Shown: positions 35,066 through 51,213, counted from the first letter of the stretch. The stretch is DNA of 64,000 bases from Methylocystis rosea SV97 (GCF_000372845.1 NZ_KB889963.1:992001-1056000); one strand, 5' to 3'. Numbers and translations: made by a program. Notes: a model not told the origin generated them from the sequence alone.

Positions 35066-35935
35066 CTATCCACGCATGGCGAAGGCGCTGACGAGCATGC
35101 CAAGCACGTAAAGAGTCGTGCCCGTGGCGTTATAGAAGGGCGCCTGTTCGCGGGGATGTGCGAGAAGCCTGCGCATCAGCGCGAATTGTCCGGCGAGCAG
35201 CGCCGCGACGATCGCCGCATAAACAGGGCGCTCCCAATAGGCGAGCAGTCCGACGACGAAGAACTGCGGCGCCGCCATGACGTAACAGGCAAAGCGGGCC
35301 GCCTCATTGACGCCAAGCTGCACCGGCAGCGACAGAACGCCCATGCGACGGTCGCCGTCGATCGACTTGAAGTCGTTCAGGGTCATGATGCCATGCGCGC
35401 CAAAGCTGTAGAGCAGGGCGAGCGCGATGATGCGCCAATCCGGAAGTGAGGCCGCCATGACGGCGGCGCCGGTAAACCAGGGCAGGCCTTCGTAACAGAG
35501 CGCGACGGCGGAATTGCCCCACCAGCCATTCTGCTTCAGCCGCAGCGGCGGCGCGCTGTAGATCCAGGCGAGAACGAGGCCGAGCACGGCGGCGGCGAAC
35601 ACCCAAAGGCCGAGCGCCGCCGCCACGGCGAGCGACAACATGGTCCAGAGGCAGGCGATGTAGAACCCCCAGCGGCCGGGAATGCGGCCGGAAGGAATTG
35701 GCCGGTTCGGCTCGTTGATGGCGTCGACGTGACGATCATACCAGTCGTTGACGGCCTGGCTCGTCGCGCAAACGAGCGGTCCGGCGAGAACCACGCCGGC
35801 GAGCGCAAAGGACCAGCGGGAGAGTGGCGAGACTCCAGACGAAACGATGCCGCAAGCAAAGGCCCACATCGGCGCGAACCATGTGATGGGCTTGAGAAGC
35901 TCGAGAACGGCGGCAGGTTTCGGCGTCTGCATCAT
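35066..35935 (-). CDS. bchG: Bacteriochlorophyll synthase BchG
   Basis: BchG (289 residues) attaches geranylgeranyl to bacteriochlorophyllide a. It is a UbiA-type membrane prenyltransferase with about 8 helices. The first aspartate motif NDWYDRHVDAINEPNRPIPS is at 63-82 and the second is near NDFKSIDGDRRMGVLSLPV. Two ATGs (35935 and 35932) are adjacent; the first is annotated. The promoter, with an exact PpsR site, lies between this gene and the ppsR2 stop, so bchG has its own start of transcription. The transporter, bchP and tspO follow. Confidence 0.95.
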   Translation of the reverse strand: MMQTPKPAAVLELLKPITWFAPMWAFACGIVSSGVSPLSRWSFALAGVVLAGPLVCATSQAVNDWYDRHVDAINEPNRPIPSGRIPGRWGFYIACLWTMLSLAVAAALGLWVFAAAVLGLVLAWIYSAPPLRLKQNGWWGNSAVALCYEGLPWFTGAAVMAASLPDWRIIALALLYSFGAHGIMTLNDFKSIDGDRRMGVLSLPVQLGVNEAARFACYVMAAPQFFVVGLLAYWERPVYAAIVAALLAGQFALMRRLLAHPREQAPFYNATGTTLYVLGMLVSAFAMRG

Positions 35936-35961
35936 GCGACGCTATGCTTGACGCTAATTTA

Positions 35962-35979
35962 TGTCAACCTAGATTTACA
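35962..35979. promoter_or_regulatory. PpsR/CrtJ operator upstream of bchG
   Basis: TGTCAACCTAGATTTACA is an exact TGT-N12-ACA site 27 bases before bchG. A TTGACG half at 35948-35953 lies 8 bases beyond it, the cooperative spacing, although the far partner of this second site is not conserved. On the minus strand a TTGACA -35 hexamer falls within the site. Confidence 0.88.
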
Positions 35980-35999
35980 CAAAGGCTGCGGACGCGGCG

Positions 36000-37436
36000 T
36001 CACTCGCCGTCGCCCGCCGCTTCATCGTCGTCGAGGTCGCCTAGCCCGTAGCGGCGCAGCTTGGTGTAGAGACCCTGGCGGCTGAGGCCGAGCATTTCGG
36101 CCGCCGAGGCGCGATTGTCATGCGTCAGCTCCAGCGCGGCTTCGATGCACAATCGTTCGATGAGATCGGTGGTTTCGCGCACGAGATTCTTCAGCGGCAC
36201 GCGGCCGACAAGATCGGCGAACTGCTCGGCGGTTCGCGGCAGCTCATGGCCGCCGAGCCGCTCGCGGCCGGCGCGCCAGCCGGCGCTGCGGATGCAAAAA
36301 CCAAGATAGTGGCGTGCGCCCTCGGCGACGTCGACGGCGGAGATCTCGACATCTTCGGAGGAGCCGTATTGGCCGCGCGCGAGCGTCGAGAAATGGCGCA
36401 CGACGCCATGCGTCTGGAGATTGGCGAAGAGCACCTCGGCGTCGACCCCGGGCCGCCCGATCCAGCGCTCGATCGATTCGCCGCGCATCTGTTCCTCCGA
36501 GCCGGCTTGCGCCAGATCCACGAAAGCCGCATTGGCGGCAAGAATCCGTCGGTTGCTATCGGTCAACGCGAAGGCGTCCGGCATCCGCTCGAGCGCGTTG
36601 AGCATGCCGGTCTTTTCGCCCGAGAGCGCCGTTGCGCCGCCCATCCGCGACAGTATGACAATGATGTTGGCGGCGCCGTCCTGCCGAAATAGCGCGCCAG
36701 ACAGCAGCAGCGATTCCCTGGTTTCGGAGAGCTGGGCGTGGACATTGTCGACGCGCGGCGCGACGAGCAGCGCGGTGACGAAAGACTGCGCGGCGCGGCG
36801 GCTCGCCTCGTCGAAGAGATCGCCGAAAGGGGCGCCGACGATTTTTTTGGCGGCTTTGCCGACCAGCGCGACCGCCGCGGGATTGGCCTCGGCGATCCGA
36901 CTGCCGGAGCCGTCGAGGATTAAGATCGCCTCTGAGGAGAGCTGGAACAGCAGCCGATAGCGCTTCTCGGCGTTGCGGATGCGGTGATATTCGCGCTCCA
37001 TCTCCTGCTGCGCCTCGGCGACGCGCTGCTGCAGCGCGGCGAGCGGCCGAAGATCGCGGCCGAACGCGACGATGGCGCCGCCGGCCGGCACGGCGCTGTA
37101 GCGGATCGGGAGGTCTGGGCCGGAAGGCGCCGGGTGGTTGACCTGCCGCCCGCGTGGCGTCGTCCCCTTTTGCGCGTCGCGCAGCAGCGCTTCGATTTTC
37201 GGCCGGCTCTCGATTGTCACCGTATCGATCCAAGGCCGACCGACCCATTCGCGCACGGGCGCATTGCATTCGGCGCTGGCCGCCGCGTCGATGATGACGC
37301 CTTTCGCGTCAACGATGAGCGTCAAATCGGCGGCGGCGGCGAGAAGGCCGGCGATTCCTTGCGCATCAAGCGCGCCGAGCCGTGCGTCGGCGCTTAGAAA
37401 TCCCGTCGTGGTCGCGGAGGAGGGCGCGTCGCTCAC
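36000..37436 (-). CDS. ppsR2: PpsR/CrtJ-family repressor, paralogue 2
   Basis: This 478-residue repressor has an N-terminal PAS-like domain, a coiled coil (about 135-160, QQRVAEAQQEMEREYHRIRN), two PAS domains and a C-terminal Fis-type helix-turn-helix with RASAAEMLGLSRQGLYTKLRR. A cysteine is kept within the DNA-binding part (IERLCIEAALEL, Cys430), the position used for redox or modification control in Rhodobacter PpsR/CrtJ. A short acidic tail DLDDDEAAGDGE follows. It is divergent from bchF and its stop is 21 bases from the bchG operator. Repression of the whole PGC and of itself is likely. Confidence 0.93.
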   Translation of the reverse strand: MSDAPSSATTTGFLSADARLGALDAQGIAGLLAAAADLTLIVDAKGVIIDAAASAECNAPVREWVGRPWIDTVTIESRPKIEALLRDAQKGTTPRGRQVNHPAPSGPDLPIRYSAVPAGGAIVAFGRDLRPLAALQQRVAEAQQEMEREYHRIRNAEKRYRLLFQLSSEAILILDGSGSRIAEANPAAVALVGKAAKKIVGAPFGDLFDEASRRAAQSFVTALLVAPRVDNVHAQLSETRESLLLSGALFRQDGAANIIVILSRMGGATALSGEKTGMLNALERMPDAFALTDSNRRILAANAAFVDLAQAGSEEQMRGESIERWIGRPGVDAEVLFANLQTHGVVRHFSTLARGQYGSSEDVEISAVDVAEGARHYLGFCIRSAGWRAGRERLGGHELPRTAEQFADLVGRVPLKNLVRETTDLIERLCIEAALELTHDNRASAAEMLGLSRQGLYTKLRRYGLGDLDDDEAAGDGE

Positions 37437-37857
37437 AAAGAGTTTCTTTCGGTTTCGACCAGATTCTCCGACAGGCGGTCTGTGCGTTGATGCTTACAAA
37501 CTCGCCCAAAGCTTAGCAAGAAGGCTGCCTCTCTCGGCCACCCCACGCCGCAACCGGCGCTCGCATGCGATATTGCGCGCATTGCTCAAGACCTTCCGGC
37601 CGAGTCTCGCTGTAATGGCCGGGACGCGTCGCAATCGTCGCGCGTCGATAAAAATTTTCCGAGTCCAACTGGGACGCCCGCCGGCGCCTACTTTCAAAGG
37701 ACCATAAACCAGGACGGCGGTTTTGTCATGTAAACATAACGTCAATTTTAGTTGACACTTTCCGGCAAACGGCCTTAAGCTTCCTCCAAGGGTGAAACGC
37801 ACCGCGCGCAAACGGAGCAAATCACTCGCAAAAACAATGCGGCGCGAGGAAGCGGGC
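37437..37857. other. Divergent ppsR2-bchF control region
   Basis: This 421-base gap has the overlapping PpsR sites at 37724-37757 and otherwise no convincing gene. The part near ppsR2 (37440-37700) is less GC-rich than average and shows no clear second operator. Confidence 0.6.
37724..37757. promoter_or_regulatory. Two overlapping near-consensus PpsR sites upstream of bchF
   Basis: TGTCATGTAAACATAACG (37724-37741) and CGTCAATTTTAGTTGACA (37740-37757) each match TGT-N12-ACA with one end base changed, and they share two bases. This is unlike the 8-base-spaced pair at bchC. They lie about 100 bases before bchF and between it and ppsR2. Confidence 0.7.
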
Positions 37858-39650
<1,793 letters not shown>

Positions 39651-39653
39651 GCC

Positions 39654-41154
39654 ATGCAGCTGACGCTCTGGACCTATGAAGGACCGCCGCATGTCGGCGC
39701 CATGCGGGTCGCGGCGGCCATGCACGGCTTGCATTACGTGCTGCATGCGCCGCAGGGCGACACCTATGCCGATCTTCTTTTCACGATGATCGAACGGCGC
39801 GATACGCGCCCTCCCGTGACCTATACGACCTTTCAGGCGCGCGATCTCGGCGCGGACACGGCGGAACTGTTCAAGAGCGCGGCGCGCGAGGCCTATGAGC
39901 GTTTCTCCCCCCAGGCGATGATCGTCGGGGCGTCCTGCACGGCGGAGCTGCTGCAGGACGACCCCGGCGGTCTCGCCAAGGCGCTCGATCTGCCGTGTCC
40001 CGTCATTGCGCTCGAACTGCCCGCCTATCAGAAAAAGGAAAACTGGGGCGCGTCGGAGACTTTCTATCGTCTCGTGCGCGGCCTTGCCGGCGCGCGCCGC
40101 GACAGGCCATCACGCGATCGCAAGAGCTGCAACATTCTTGGGCCCACGTCGCTGGGCTTTCGTTGCCGCGATGACGTGCGCGAGATAGCAAAACTGCTCG
40201 CCACGCTCGGCGTCGAAGTCAATGTCGTCGCGCCGCTTGGCGCCAGTCCGAAGGATCTGACACGCCTCGGTGACGCCGATTTCAATGTGCTGCTCTATCC
40301 GGAGATCGGGCTCGCCGCCGCGCAATGGCTGGAGCGCGCGCATGGCCAGCCCTTCACCCGCAGCATCCCGCTCGGCGTCGGCGCGACGCGTGACTTCATC
40401 GCGGAAGTCGCCCGGATGGCCGAAATCAATCCAGCGACGGCTTTGGAGACGAATGACTCGCGCCTGCCTTGGTATTCGCGCTCGGTTGACTCGACCTATC
40501 TCACCGGTAAGCGCGTCTTCATCTTCGGCGACGCGACACACGCCATTGCCGCCGCGCGCATTGCGCAGGATGAACTCGGCTTCGAGGTCGTCGGCCTTGG
40601 AACCTATGCGCGCGAATTTGCGCGCGACGTTCGCGAGGCCGCCGCGCGCTACGGGGTCGAGGCGCTCGTCACCGACGACTATCTCGACGTCGAAGCGAAA
40701 GTCGCCGAACTGCAGCCCGAACTCGTGCTCGGGACGCAGATGGAGCGTCATATCGCCAAGCGGCTCGGCCTTCCCTGCGCGGTGATCTCGGCGCCCGTGC
40801 ATGTGCAGGATTTCCCCGCCCGCTATTCGCCGCACATGGGGTTCGAAGGCGCGAATGTGATCTTCGATACCTGGGTTCATCCGCTGATGATGGGGCTTGA
40901 GGAGCATCTTCTGACGATGTTCCGTGACGACGTCGAATTCCATGACGGCGCCGCGCCCTCGCATCTCGGAGAGGAACAGGAGCCTCGGCGGCCAACTTCA
41001 GCGGCGGTCGTGAGCGACATCGTCCTCGCCTGGGCCGACGACGCCGAGAAGGAGCTCAAGAAGATCCCCTTCTTCGTGCGCGGCAAAGCGCGCCGAAACA
41101 CCGAAAAATTCGCCGCCGAGCGCGGCCTTGCGACCATCACCGTCGAGACGCTCT

Positions 41155-41183
<29 letters not shown>
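39654..41183 (+). CDS. bchB: Light-independent protochlorophyllide reductase subunit BchB
   Basis: BchB (509 residues) provides the other half of the catalytic dimer. It opens [20 protein letters not shown], the family signature, with the aspartate cluster ligand found later in the N-terminal domain, and it holds the [18 protein letters not shown] region and a C-terminal helical domain ([20 protein letters not shown]) that closes over the substrate. It starts 3 bases after bchN, and bchH begins 29 bases inside its 3' end. Protein length is typical. Confidence 0.96.
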
Positions 41184-45766
<4,583 letters not shown>

Positions 45767-45767
<1 letters not shown>

Positions 45768-46468
45768 TGACGACGCCAAGCTATGTCGCAAGACGCGGCG
45801 AACTCGAGGCCTATTTCGACCGGACCGCGGTCGAGGCATGGAAGCGCCTGACCTCCGACGCGCCGGTCAATCGCATTCGCGCCACGGTGCGCGCCGGCCG
45901 TGAGGCCATGCGCAACAGGCTGTTGTCCTGGCTGCCGCAAGACCTTCGTGGCCAGCGCTTGCTCGACGCCGGTTGCGGCACGGGCGCGTTGGCGATTGAG
46001 GCGGCGCGACGTGGCGCCGAGGTCGTTGCGGTCGATCTTTCGCCGACGCTGATCAGTCTGGCGCAGGAGCGCGCGCCGCGCGATTTTGGCGCGGGCCGCG
46101 TGACCTTCGCAGTCGGCGACATGCTCGATCCCGCTTTCGGCCCTTTCGATCATGTCGTCGCGATGGACAGTCTGATCCATTACGAGGGCGCCGATATCGC
46201 GCGAACGCTCGCCAGTCTGGCGCCGCGCGTCGACAGCAAGCTGATCTTCACCATCGCGCCGCGCACGGCGGCTCTCGCAGCGATGCACGCCCTCGGGCAG
46301 TTGTTCCCGCGCGGGAATCGCTCCCCGGCCATTGCGCCGATCGCGCTTTCTTCACTCGAACGCCACATGGCGGCGCAGAACGCGCTCGGCGACTGGCGCG
46401 TCGCGCAAAGCGGGAAGATCGTGAGCGGCTTCTATATCTCGCAGGCTGTGGAGGCGCGACGCTCATGA
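45767..46468 (+). CDS. bchM: Mg-protoporphyrin IX O-methyltransferase BchM
   Basis: BchM (233 residues) methylates the ring C propionate of Mg-protoporphyrin IX with SAM, giving the substrate for BchE and AcsF. The SAM loop is RLLDAGCGTGALAIEAARRG with the acidic VVAVDLSPTLI strand end. The N-terminal RGELEAYFDRTAVEAWKRL and C-terminal GWRV-like SGKIVSGFYISQAVEA are normal family parts. It follows bchL directly and overlaps lhaA by 4 bases. Confidence 0.94.
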
Positions 46469-47907
46469 ACCGCGCCAGCGCCGTTCTGGTCAAAGGCCTG
46501 ATGCGCATCGGTCCGCAGATTCTGCCCTTTGCGGACGCAGGCTCAGCCGAACTGCCGATGCCGCGTCTGCTGCGGCTCTCGCTGTTCCAGGTGACGGTCG
46601 GCATGGCGGCGGTGCTGCTCATCGGCACGCTGAACCGCGTGATGATCGTCGAACTCGGCGTGCCGTCCTGGCTTGTCGCGCTGATGCTGTCGCTGCCGCT
46701 GCTCTTTGCGCCATTGCGCGCGCTCATCGGCTTTCGCTCCGATACGCATCGCTCGGTGCTCGGCTGGCGGCGCGTGCCGTACATCTGGTTCGGCACCATG
46801 CTGCAATTTGGCGGCCTCGCAATCATGCCGTTCTCGCTGCTGATCCTCTCCGGCGATACGACGGGACCGATCATTATCGGACAGGCGGCGGCGGCCTTGG
46901 CGTTTCTTCTCGTCGGCGCGGGTCTGCACACCGTGCAGACTGTTGGCCTCGCGCTCGCCACCGATCTCGCGCCGGCTCATACGCGCCCGCGCGTCGTCGC
47001 GCTGCTGTGCGCCATGCTGCTCGTCGGCATGGGCGTAAGCGCGCTCGCCTTCGGCGCGCTGCTCGCGAATTTCAGCGCCATCCGCCTCATTCAAGTCGTG
47101 CAGGGCGCCGCCGTCGTGACGATGGTCTTGAATTGCGTGGCGCTTTGGAAACAGGAAGCGCGCGGCGCTCTCCCGCCCGTGCAGAACGTCGACTTCTCGG
47201 AAGCCTGGAAGCGTTTCGCGAGCACCGGCCGGGCGCGACGGCGGCTGTTCGCGACCGCGCTCGGCACCGCCGGCTTCAGCATGCAAGACATTCTACTCGA
47301 GCCCTATGGCGGGCGCGTGCTGCACTTGCCTGTCAGCGCGACGACGGCGCTCACCGCGATGCTGGCGCTCGGCAGCGGCGTAGGACTCGCCATCGCGGCG
47401 CGATGGCTGACGCGCGGCGCCGACCCTCACCGCGTCGCCGGCGTCGGCGCGGTTGTCGGCGTCGTCGCCTTCTTCGCGGTGATCTTCGCGGCGCCGGCGG
47501 ACTCTTCGACGCTGTTCAGCATCGGCGTCACGCTGATTGGCCTTGGCGGCGGCCTTTTTGCGCATGGCACGCTCACCGCCTCCATGCAGACGGCCAGGCC
47601 GGAAGATCGTGGGCTTGCGCTCGGCGCATGGGGCGCCGCGCAGGCGACCGCGGCCGGTCTCGCCATTGCGGCGAGCGGCGTGATCAATGACGCGGGCTCC
47701 ATGCTTGCCGCCAGCGGCGCGCTGGGCGAGGCGCTTGTGAGTCCTGCCAGCGGCTATGCCATCGTCTACGCCATCGAAATCCTCCTGCTGCTCGCGACGG
47801 TCGTCGCGATCGGACCTTTGGTCCGCTTTAAGAAGCAGGATAGCGAAGCGCCGACGGACTTCGATCTCGTTCCCACGTCAAGTTTCAACTCCGGAGTGAT
47901 GCAATGA
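46465..47907 (+). CDS. lhaA: LH1 assembly factor LhaA (BCH family)
   Basis: LhaA (480 residues) is a 12-helix membrane protein needed for LH1 assembly and is thought to deliver bacteriochlorophyll to LH1 alpha and beta. It shows the family start LPMPRLLRLSLFQVTVGMAAVLLIGTLNRVMIVELGVP, the WRRVPYIWFGTMLQFGGLAIM part and FSMQDILLEPYGGRVLHLPVS in the middle. It overlaps bchM and puhA by 4 bases each, in the bchM-lhaA-puhA order common in purple bacteria. Confidence 0.93.
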   Translation: MNRASAVLVKGLMRIGPQILPFADAGSAELPMPRLLRLSLFQVTVGMAAVLLIGTLNRVMIVELGVPSWLVALMLSLPLLFAPLRALIGFRSDTHRSVLGWRRVPYIWFGTMLQFGGLAIMPFSLLILSGDTTGPIIIGQAAAALAFLLVGAGLHTVQTVGLALATDLAPAHTRPRVVALLCAMLLVGMGVSALAFGALLANFSAIRLIQVVQGAAVVTMVLNCVALWKQEARGALPPVQNVDFSEAWKRFASTGRARRRLFATALGTAGFSMQDILLEPYGGRVLHLPVSATTALTAMLALGSGVGLAIAARWLTRGADPHRVAGVGAVVGVVAFFAVIFAAPADSSTLFSIGVTLIGLGGGLFAHGTLTASMQTARPEDRGLALGAWGAAQATAAGLAIAASGVINDAGSMLAASGALGEALVSPASGYAIVYAIEILLLLATVVAIGPLVRFKKQDSEAPTDFDLVPTSSFNSGVMQ

Positions 47908-48671
47908 TACGCGGAGCCATCACCAGCAACATCGATGTCGCGCAGGTTGTCCTTTACGCCTTCTTCATCTTCTTCGCCGGCCTCGTTTTCTATCTGCGCC
48001 GTGAGGATCGCCGCGAGGGCTATCCTCTGGAGTCCGAAGTTGGTCCGCAGAGGGATCGCGGCTTCTTGCTGATCCCAACGCCCAAGACCTTCCTGCGGGG
48101 GGACGGCGCAAAAATTCAAGCGCCGAATTTTGAACGCGATACGCGAACGCCGAACGCCACGAAAGTGGCCGTTTGGCCTGGCGCGCCGCTGACGCCGAAC
48201 GGCGATCCTATGCTCGCGGAAGTGGGACCCGGGGCCTACGCGCTGCGCGTCGATGTGCCGGAGAAAATGCACGACGGCCGCGATCTTATCGCGCCATTGC
48301 GCGTCGCCACAAATTTTGCGGTGTCGAGCGAAGATCCCAATCCCATTGGCATGGAGGTCGTCGCCGCGGATCGACGCGTCGCCGGCGTCATCAAGGACGC
48401 CTGGGTTGATCGCGCGGAAGACTTTCTGCGCTTCTATGAAGTCACGCTGAGCGAGGGTCAAGGCGACGTCCTTCTGCCCGTGCCCTTCGCCAAGGTCGAC
48501 GGCGCAAGGCGACAGATCCATGTCGAAGCGATCCTTGCCGATCAGTTCGCCAACGTTCCAAGGACACGCAATCCCGATCAGGTGACGCTGCTCGAGGAAG
48601 AAAAGATCGCCGCCTATTATGGCGCGGGCACGCTCTACGCGACGCCCGCAAGAGTGGAGCCGCTGCTGTGA
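47904..48671 (+). CDS. puhA: Photosynthetic reaction centre H subunit PuhA
   Basis: PuhA (255 residues) caps the cytoplasmic face of the reaction centre and guides protons to QB. There is a single N-terminal helix (DVAQVVLYAFFIFFAGLVFYLRREDRREGYPLE) followed by the soluble PRC-barrel domain with RDLIAPLRVATNFAVSSEDPNP-like and GPGAYALRVDVPE segments. The TPKTFLR and LPVPFAKVD parts are standard. Starts and ends overlap the neighbours (lhaA, puhB). Confidence 0.96.
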   Translation: MIRGAITSNIDVAQVVLYAFFIFFAGLVFYLRREDRREGYPLESEVGPQRDRGFLLIPTPKTFLRGDGAKIQAPNFERDTRTPNATKVAVWPGAPLTPNGDPMLAEVGPGAYALRVDVPEKMHDGRDLIAPLRVATNFAVSSEDPNPIGMEVVAADRRVAGVIKDAWVDRAEDFLRFYEVTLSEGQGDVLLPVPFAKVDGARRQIHVEAILADQFANVPRTRNPDQVTLLEEEKIAAYYGAGTLYATPARVEPLL

Positions 48672-49336
48672 AGGCCATCAATCTCGAGAAGCTCTTGCCG
48701 GAAGACGTTCCACAAGGAGAGCGCATCCTGTGGCACGGCCGTCCTCAGTGGACGAGTCTCTTCCGCCGCGCCTACCGAGGCGACGTTGTCGCCGGCTACT
48801 TCGCGGCGCTGACCGCGTGGAACGTCTTCGATGCTGCGGTTGAATCTGGGGCGGGGTCCGCCGCGCTGGCGGGCGCTCGCACCCTGGCGATCGGTCTTGG
48901 CGCGCTGGCGCTGCTTGCCTTGCTCGCCTGGGCCTCGGCGCGCACGGCGCTCTTCATTATCACCTCGCGCCGCGTCGTGATGAAGATCGGGGTCGCCTTA
49001 CAAGTCTTTTACAATCTGCCGTTTTCGCAGATTAGAACCGCGGGCTTGCGCATCGAAAGCGACGGTTCGGGCGATGTCATGCTGACGCTCTCACCCGACA
49101 AGCGAATCGGCTACCTGCATCTTTGGCCCTTCGCGCGCCCGTTCCGCTTCGCGCATCCAGAGCCGGCGCTGCGCGGCCTCGCCGATGCGAGACATGTCGG
49201 CGATATCTTGGGGCGCGCGCTTGTCGCGGCCGCGGCCGAACGTGGCGACATGTTCTTGATTGGCGAAGACGACGCGGTCGCATCCGCTTCGTCGCAAAAA
49301 GCAAGCATGCCGGCGGGCGATGCAGTCGCAGCGTAA
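48668..49336 (+). CDS. puhB: Reaction-centre assembly protein PuhB
   Basis: PuhB (222 residues) is a membrane assembly factor for the reaction centre. It starts LPEDVPQGERILWHGRPQWTSLFRRA, has two or three N-terminal hydrophobic helices, and a PH-like domain beginning LFIITSRRVVMKIGVALQ, as in the PuhB/DUF304-like group. The ATG overlaps puhA, and puhC begins 21 bases after the stop. The C-terminal tail is low complexity and rich in Ala and Ser. Confidence 0.92.
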   Translation: MKAINLEKLLPEDVPQGERILWHGRPQWTSLFRRAYRGDVVAGYFAALTAWNVFDAAVESGAGSAALAGARTLAIGLGALALLALLAWASARTALFIITSRRVVMKIGVALQVFYNLPFSQIRTAGLRIESDGSGDVMLTLSPDKRIGYLHLWPFARPFRFAHPEPALRGLADARHVGDILGRALVAAAAERGDMFLIGEDDAVASASSQKASMPAGDAVAA

Positions 49337-49357
49337 CGGGGAAGGAGGGCTTCGATC

Positions 49358-49843
49358 ATGAGCCAGGCGTCAATCGGCAAGACTCAAACGCCTTTAAGCG
49401 CACATGACGGCGTGCCGCGCCCGATCCTACGCGGCGCCGGCGTTCTAATCCTGTTTGCTCTGCTTTCGACGGGTTTGACCAGGTTCACTGGCGTCGGCGC
49501 GGTGCATATGCCGTTGAGGAATGCGGTCGAGAGTCTCGCATTGCTCTTCGAGGATCGCAATGATGGCTCGGTCTCCGTGCGCGACGCCCGTGACGGCGCG
49601 CTCTTTTATGTCGTGCAGCCGGGCTCCTACGGCTTCATTCGTTCGACGTTGCGCGGGCTCGCGCGCGAGCGGCGCCGATCGGGCCTCGACGCATCGACGC
49701 CTTTTGCTTTGACGCGTTGGAGCGACGGCACGGTTTCGCTCGAAGACTCGGCGACCGGGCGACGGGTCAATCTTGACGCCTTCGGACCGGACAATGCGCG
49801 CGCCTTCGCGCAGCTCTTTACCGAAAGGAGGCGCGAGCCATGA
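49358..49843 (+). CDS. puhC: Photosynthetic complex assembly protein PuhC
   Basis: PuhC (161 residues) assists RC-LH1 core assembly. One N-terminal helix (GAGVLILFALLSTGLTRFTGVG) is followed by a periplasmic domain with the known pattern FEDRNDGSVSVRDARDGALFYVVQPGSYGFIRSTLRGLARERR and a late RWSDGTVSLEDSATGRRVNLDAFGPDNARAFAQLF segment. It is a usual member of puhABC. The stop overlaps the next small gene by 4 bases. Confidence 0.92.
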   Translation: MSQASIGKTQTPLSAHDGVPRPILRGAGVLILFALLSTGLTRFTGVGAVHMPLRNAVESLALLFEDRNDGSVSVRDARDGALFYVVQPGSYGFIRSTLRGLARERRRSGLDASTPFALTRWSDGTVSLEDSATGRRVNLDAFGPDNARAFAQLFTERRREP

Positions 49844-50145
49844 ACTGGTTGCTCCCCATCACCCGCCAGACGTTCGACGCGCCCTGCAGGGTCGAGATCG
49901 GCCATACGGCCGAAAGCCTCTTCGCTCACGTCGAGATCGAAGGCGATTTCGAAATAAGGCCCGGCGATCGCGTGCTCGTGCAAAATGCGCCAGTTGAAGC
50001 GCCTTTCGGCTATCGGGTCACGGTCGAGCGCCGCGCGACGATCATTCGCGCCGGCCTCATCGAACGGCTGTGGGCGCGCTTTCTTGGCAATTTCGAGCTC
50101 ACCGAACTTTACGACGTCAGCTTCACGAACAGGAGAGCGCTATGA
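49840..50145 (+). CDS. 101-residue protein between puhC and acsF, function unknown
   Basis: The ATG overlaps the puhC stop and the stop overlaps the acsF start, so this gene is locked in the superoperon. The protein begins [20 protein letters not shown] and has a beta-rich core, with [18 protein letters not shown] and [18 protein letters not shown] resembling a small beta-barrel or biotinyl-like fold; the end [19 protein letters not shown] is also conserved-looking. I recall similar genes at this place in Hyphomicrobiales PGCs. The setting suggests a role with PuhC in core assembly or with AcsF in ring E closure, but nothing in the sequence decides. Confidence 0.8.
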   Translation: MNWLLPITRQTFDAPCRVEIGHTAESLFAHVEIEGDFEIRPGDRVLVQNAPVEAPFGYRVTVERRATIIRAGLIERLWARFLGNFELTELYDVSFTNRRAL

Positions 50146-51203
50146 ACGCCCCGTTGCGCCACAACGTCTCGATCGAAGCGACCCGCGTCGCCCAGGAAAA
50201 TACCCTTCTGAGCCCGCGCTTCTACACCACGGATTTCGCTGAGCTTGACAAGACGGACGTCTCTCCTGTGCGCAAGGAGTGGGATGCGCTGATGGAAGAG
50301 ATGCGCTCTGACCCCAACAATAAGCATTTCCAGCGCACCGAGGAGTTCGACGCCCCCTTCGTCTACTCCGAAGAACTCGACAAGGAGTTCCGTGACTTTC
50401 TCATCAGCTCGATCACCGCGGAGTTTTCAGGCTGCGTGCTCTATGCCGAAATGAAAAAGCGCGCCCACAACCAGGACATGAAGGACCTCTTCGGCTTCAT
50501 GAGCCGCGACGAGGCGCGCCATGCTGGATTTATCAACGATACGCTGAAGGATTTCGGCATCGGCATCGATCTGAGTTTCTTGACGAAGACGAAGAAATAT
50601 ACGTTTTTCAAGCCGAAGTTCATTTTTTACGCGACCTACCTGTCCGAGAAAATCGGCTACGCCCGCTATATCACCATCTTCCGCCAGCTCGAGCGTCACC
50701 CGGAACGCCGCTTCCATCCGATTTTCAAGTGGTTCGAGAAGTGGTGCAACGACGAGTTCCGCCACGGCGAGGCCTTCGCATTGCTGATGCGCGCGAATCC
50801 GAAGCTCGTCTCGGGCATCAATGTTTACTGGATCAAATTCTTCCTGCTTGCCGTTTTCGCGACCATGTATGTGCGCGATCATTGCCGCCCCGCGTTCCAC
50901 GCGGCGATCGGCATGCATCCCGACGACTACGACTTCAAGGTGTTCCGGCTGACGACCGAGATTTCGCGCCAGGTCTTTCCGATCACGCTCGATCTTGATC
51001 ATCCGCTGTTCAAACCCGGCCTCGACCGTCTTGTGGCGATCGAACGCGCGATCGCCGCGGCAAAGAAGCAGAAGGGCGTCGTCGCCCGAGCCAAGCAGGC
51101 GGCGCTGACCGCAGCGGCGGCCGCGACCTTCGCGCGTCTCTATTTTGTCCCAGCGAAATCCAACGCGCTGCCGGCGCAAATTCGTCTTGCGCCGGTGTGG
51201 TGA
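50142..51203 (+). CDS. acsF: Oxygen-dependent Mg-protoporphyrin IX monomethyl ester cyclase AcsF
   Basis: AcsF (353 residues) closes ring E using O2 and a di-iron centre. The ferritin-like four-helix core carries [20 protein letters not shown] and [19 protein letters not shown] with the ExxH metal motifs and further glutamates in [20 protein letters not shown]. The ATG at 50142 overlaps the 101-residue gene; a longer open frame upstream is its shadow. With BchE elsewhere the cell can build bacteriochlorophyll with or without oxygen. puhE follows 10 bases later. Confidence 0.95.
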   Translation: MNAPLRHNVSIEATRVAQENTLLSPRFYTTDFAELDKTDVSPVRKEWDALMEEMRSDPNNKHFQRTEEFDAPFVYSEELDKEFRDFLISSITAEFSGCVLYAEMKKRAHNQDMKDLFGFMSRDEARHAGFINDTLKDFGIGIDLSFLTKTKKYTFFKPKFIFYATYLSEKIGYARYITIFRQLERHPERRFHPIFKWFEKWCNDEFRHGEAFALLMRANPKLVSGINVYWIKFFLLAVFATMYVRDHCRPAFHAAIGMHPDDYDFKVFRLTTEISRQVFPITLDLDHPLFKPGLDRLVAIERAIAAAKKQKGVVARAKQAALTAAAAATFARLYFVPAKSNALPAQIRLAPVW

Positions 51204-51213
51204 GGAGCGCCGT

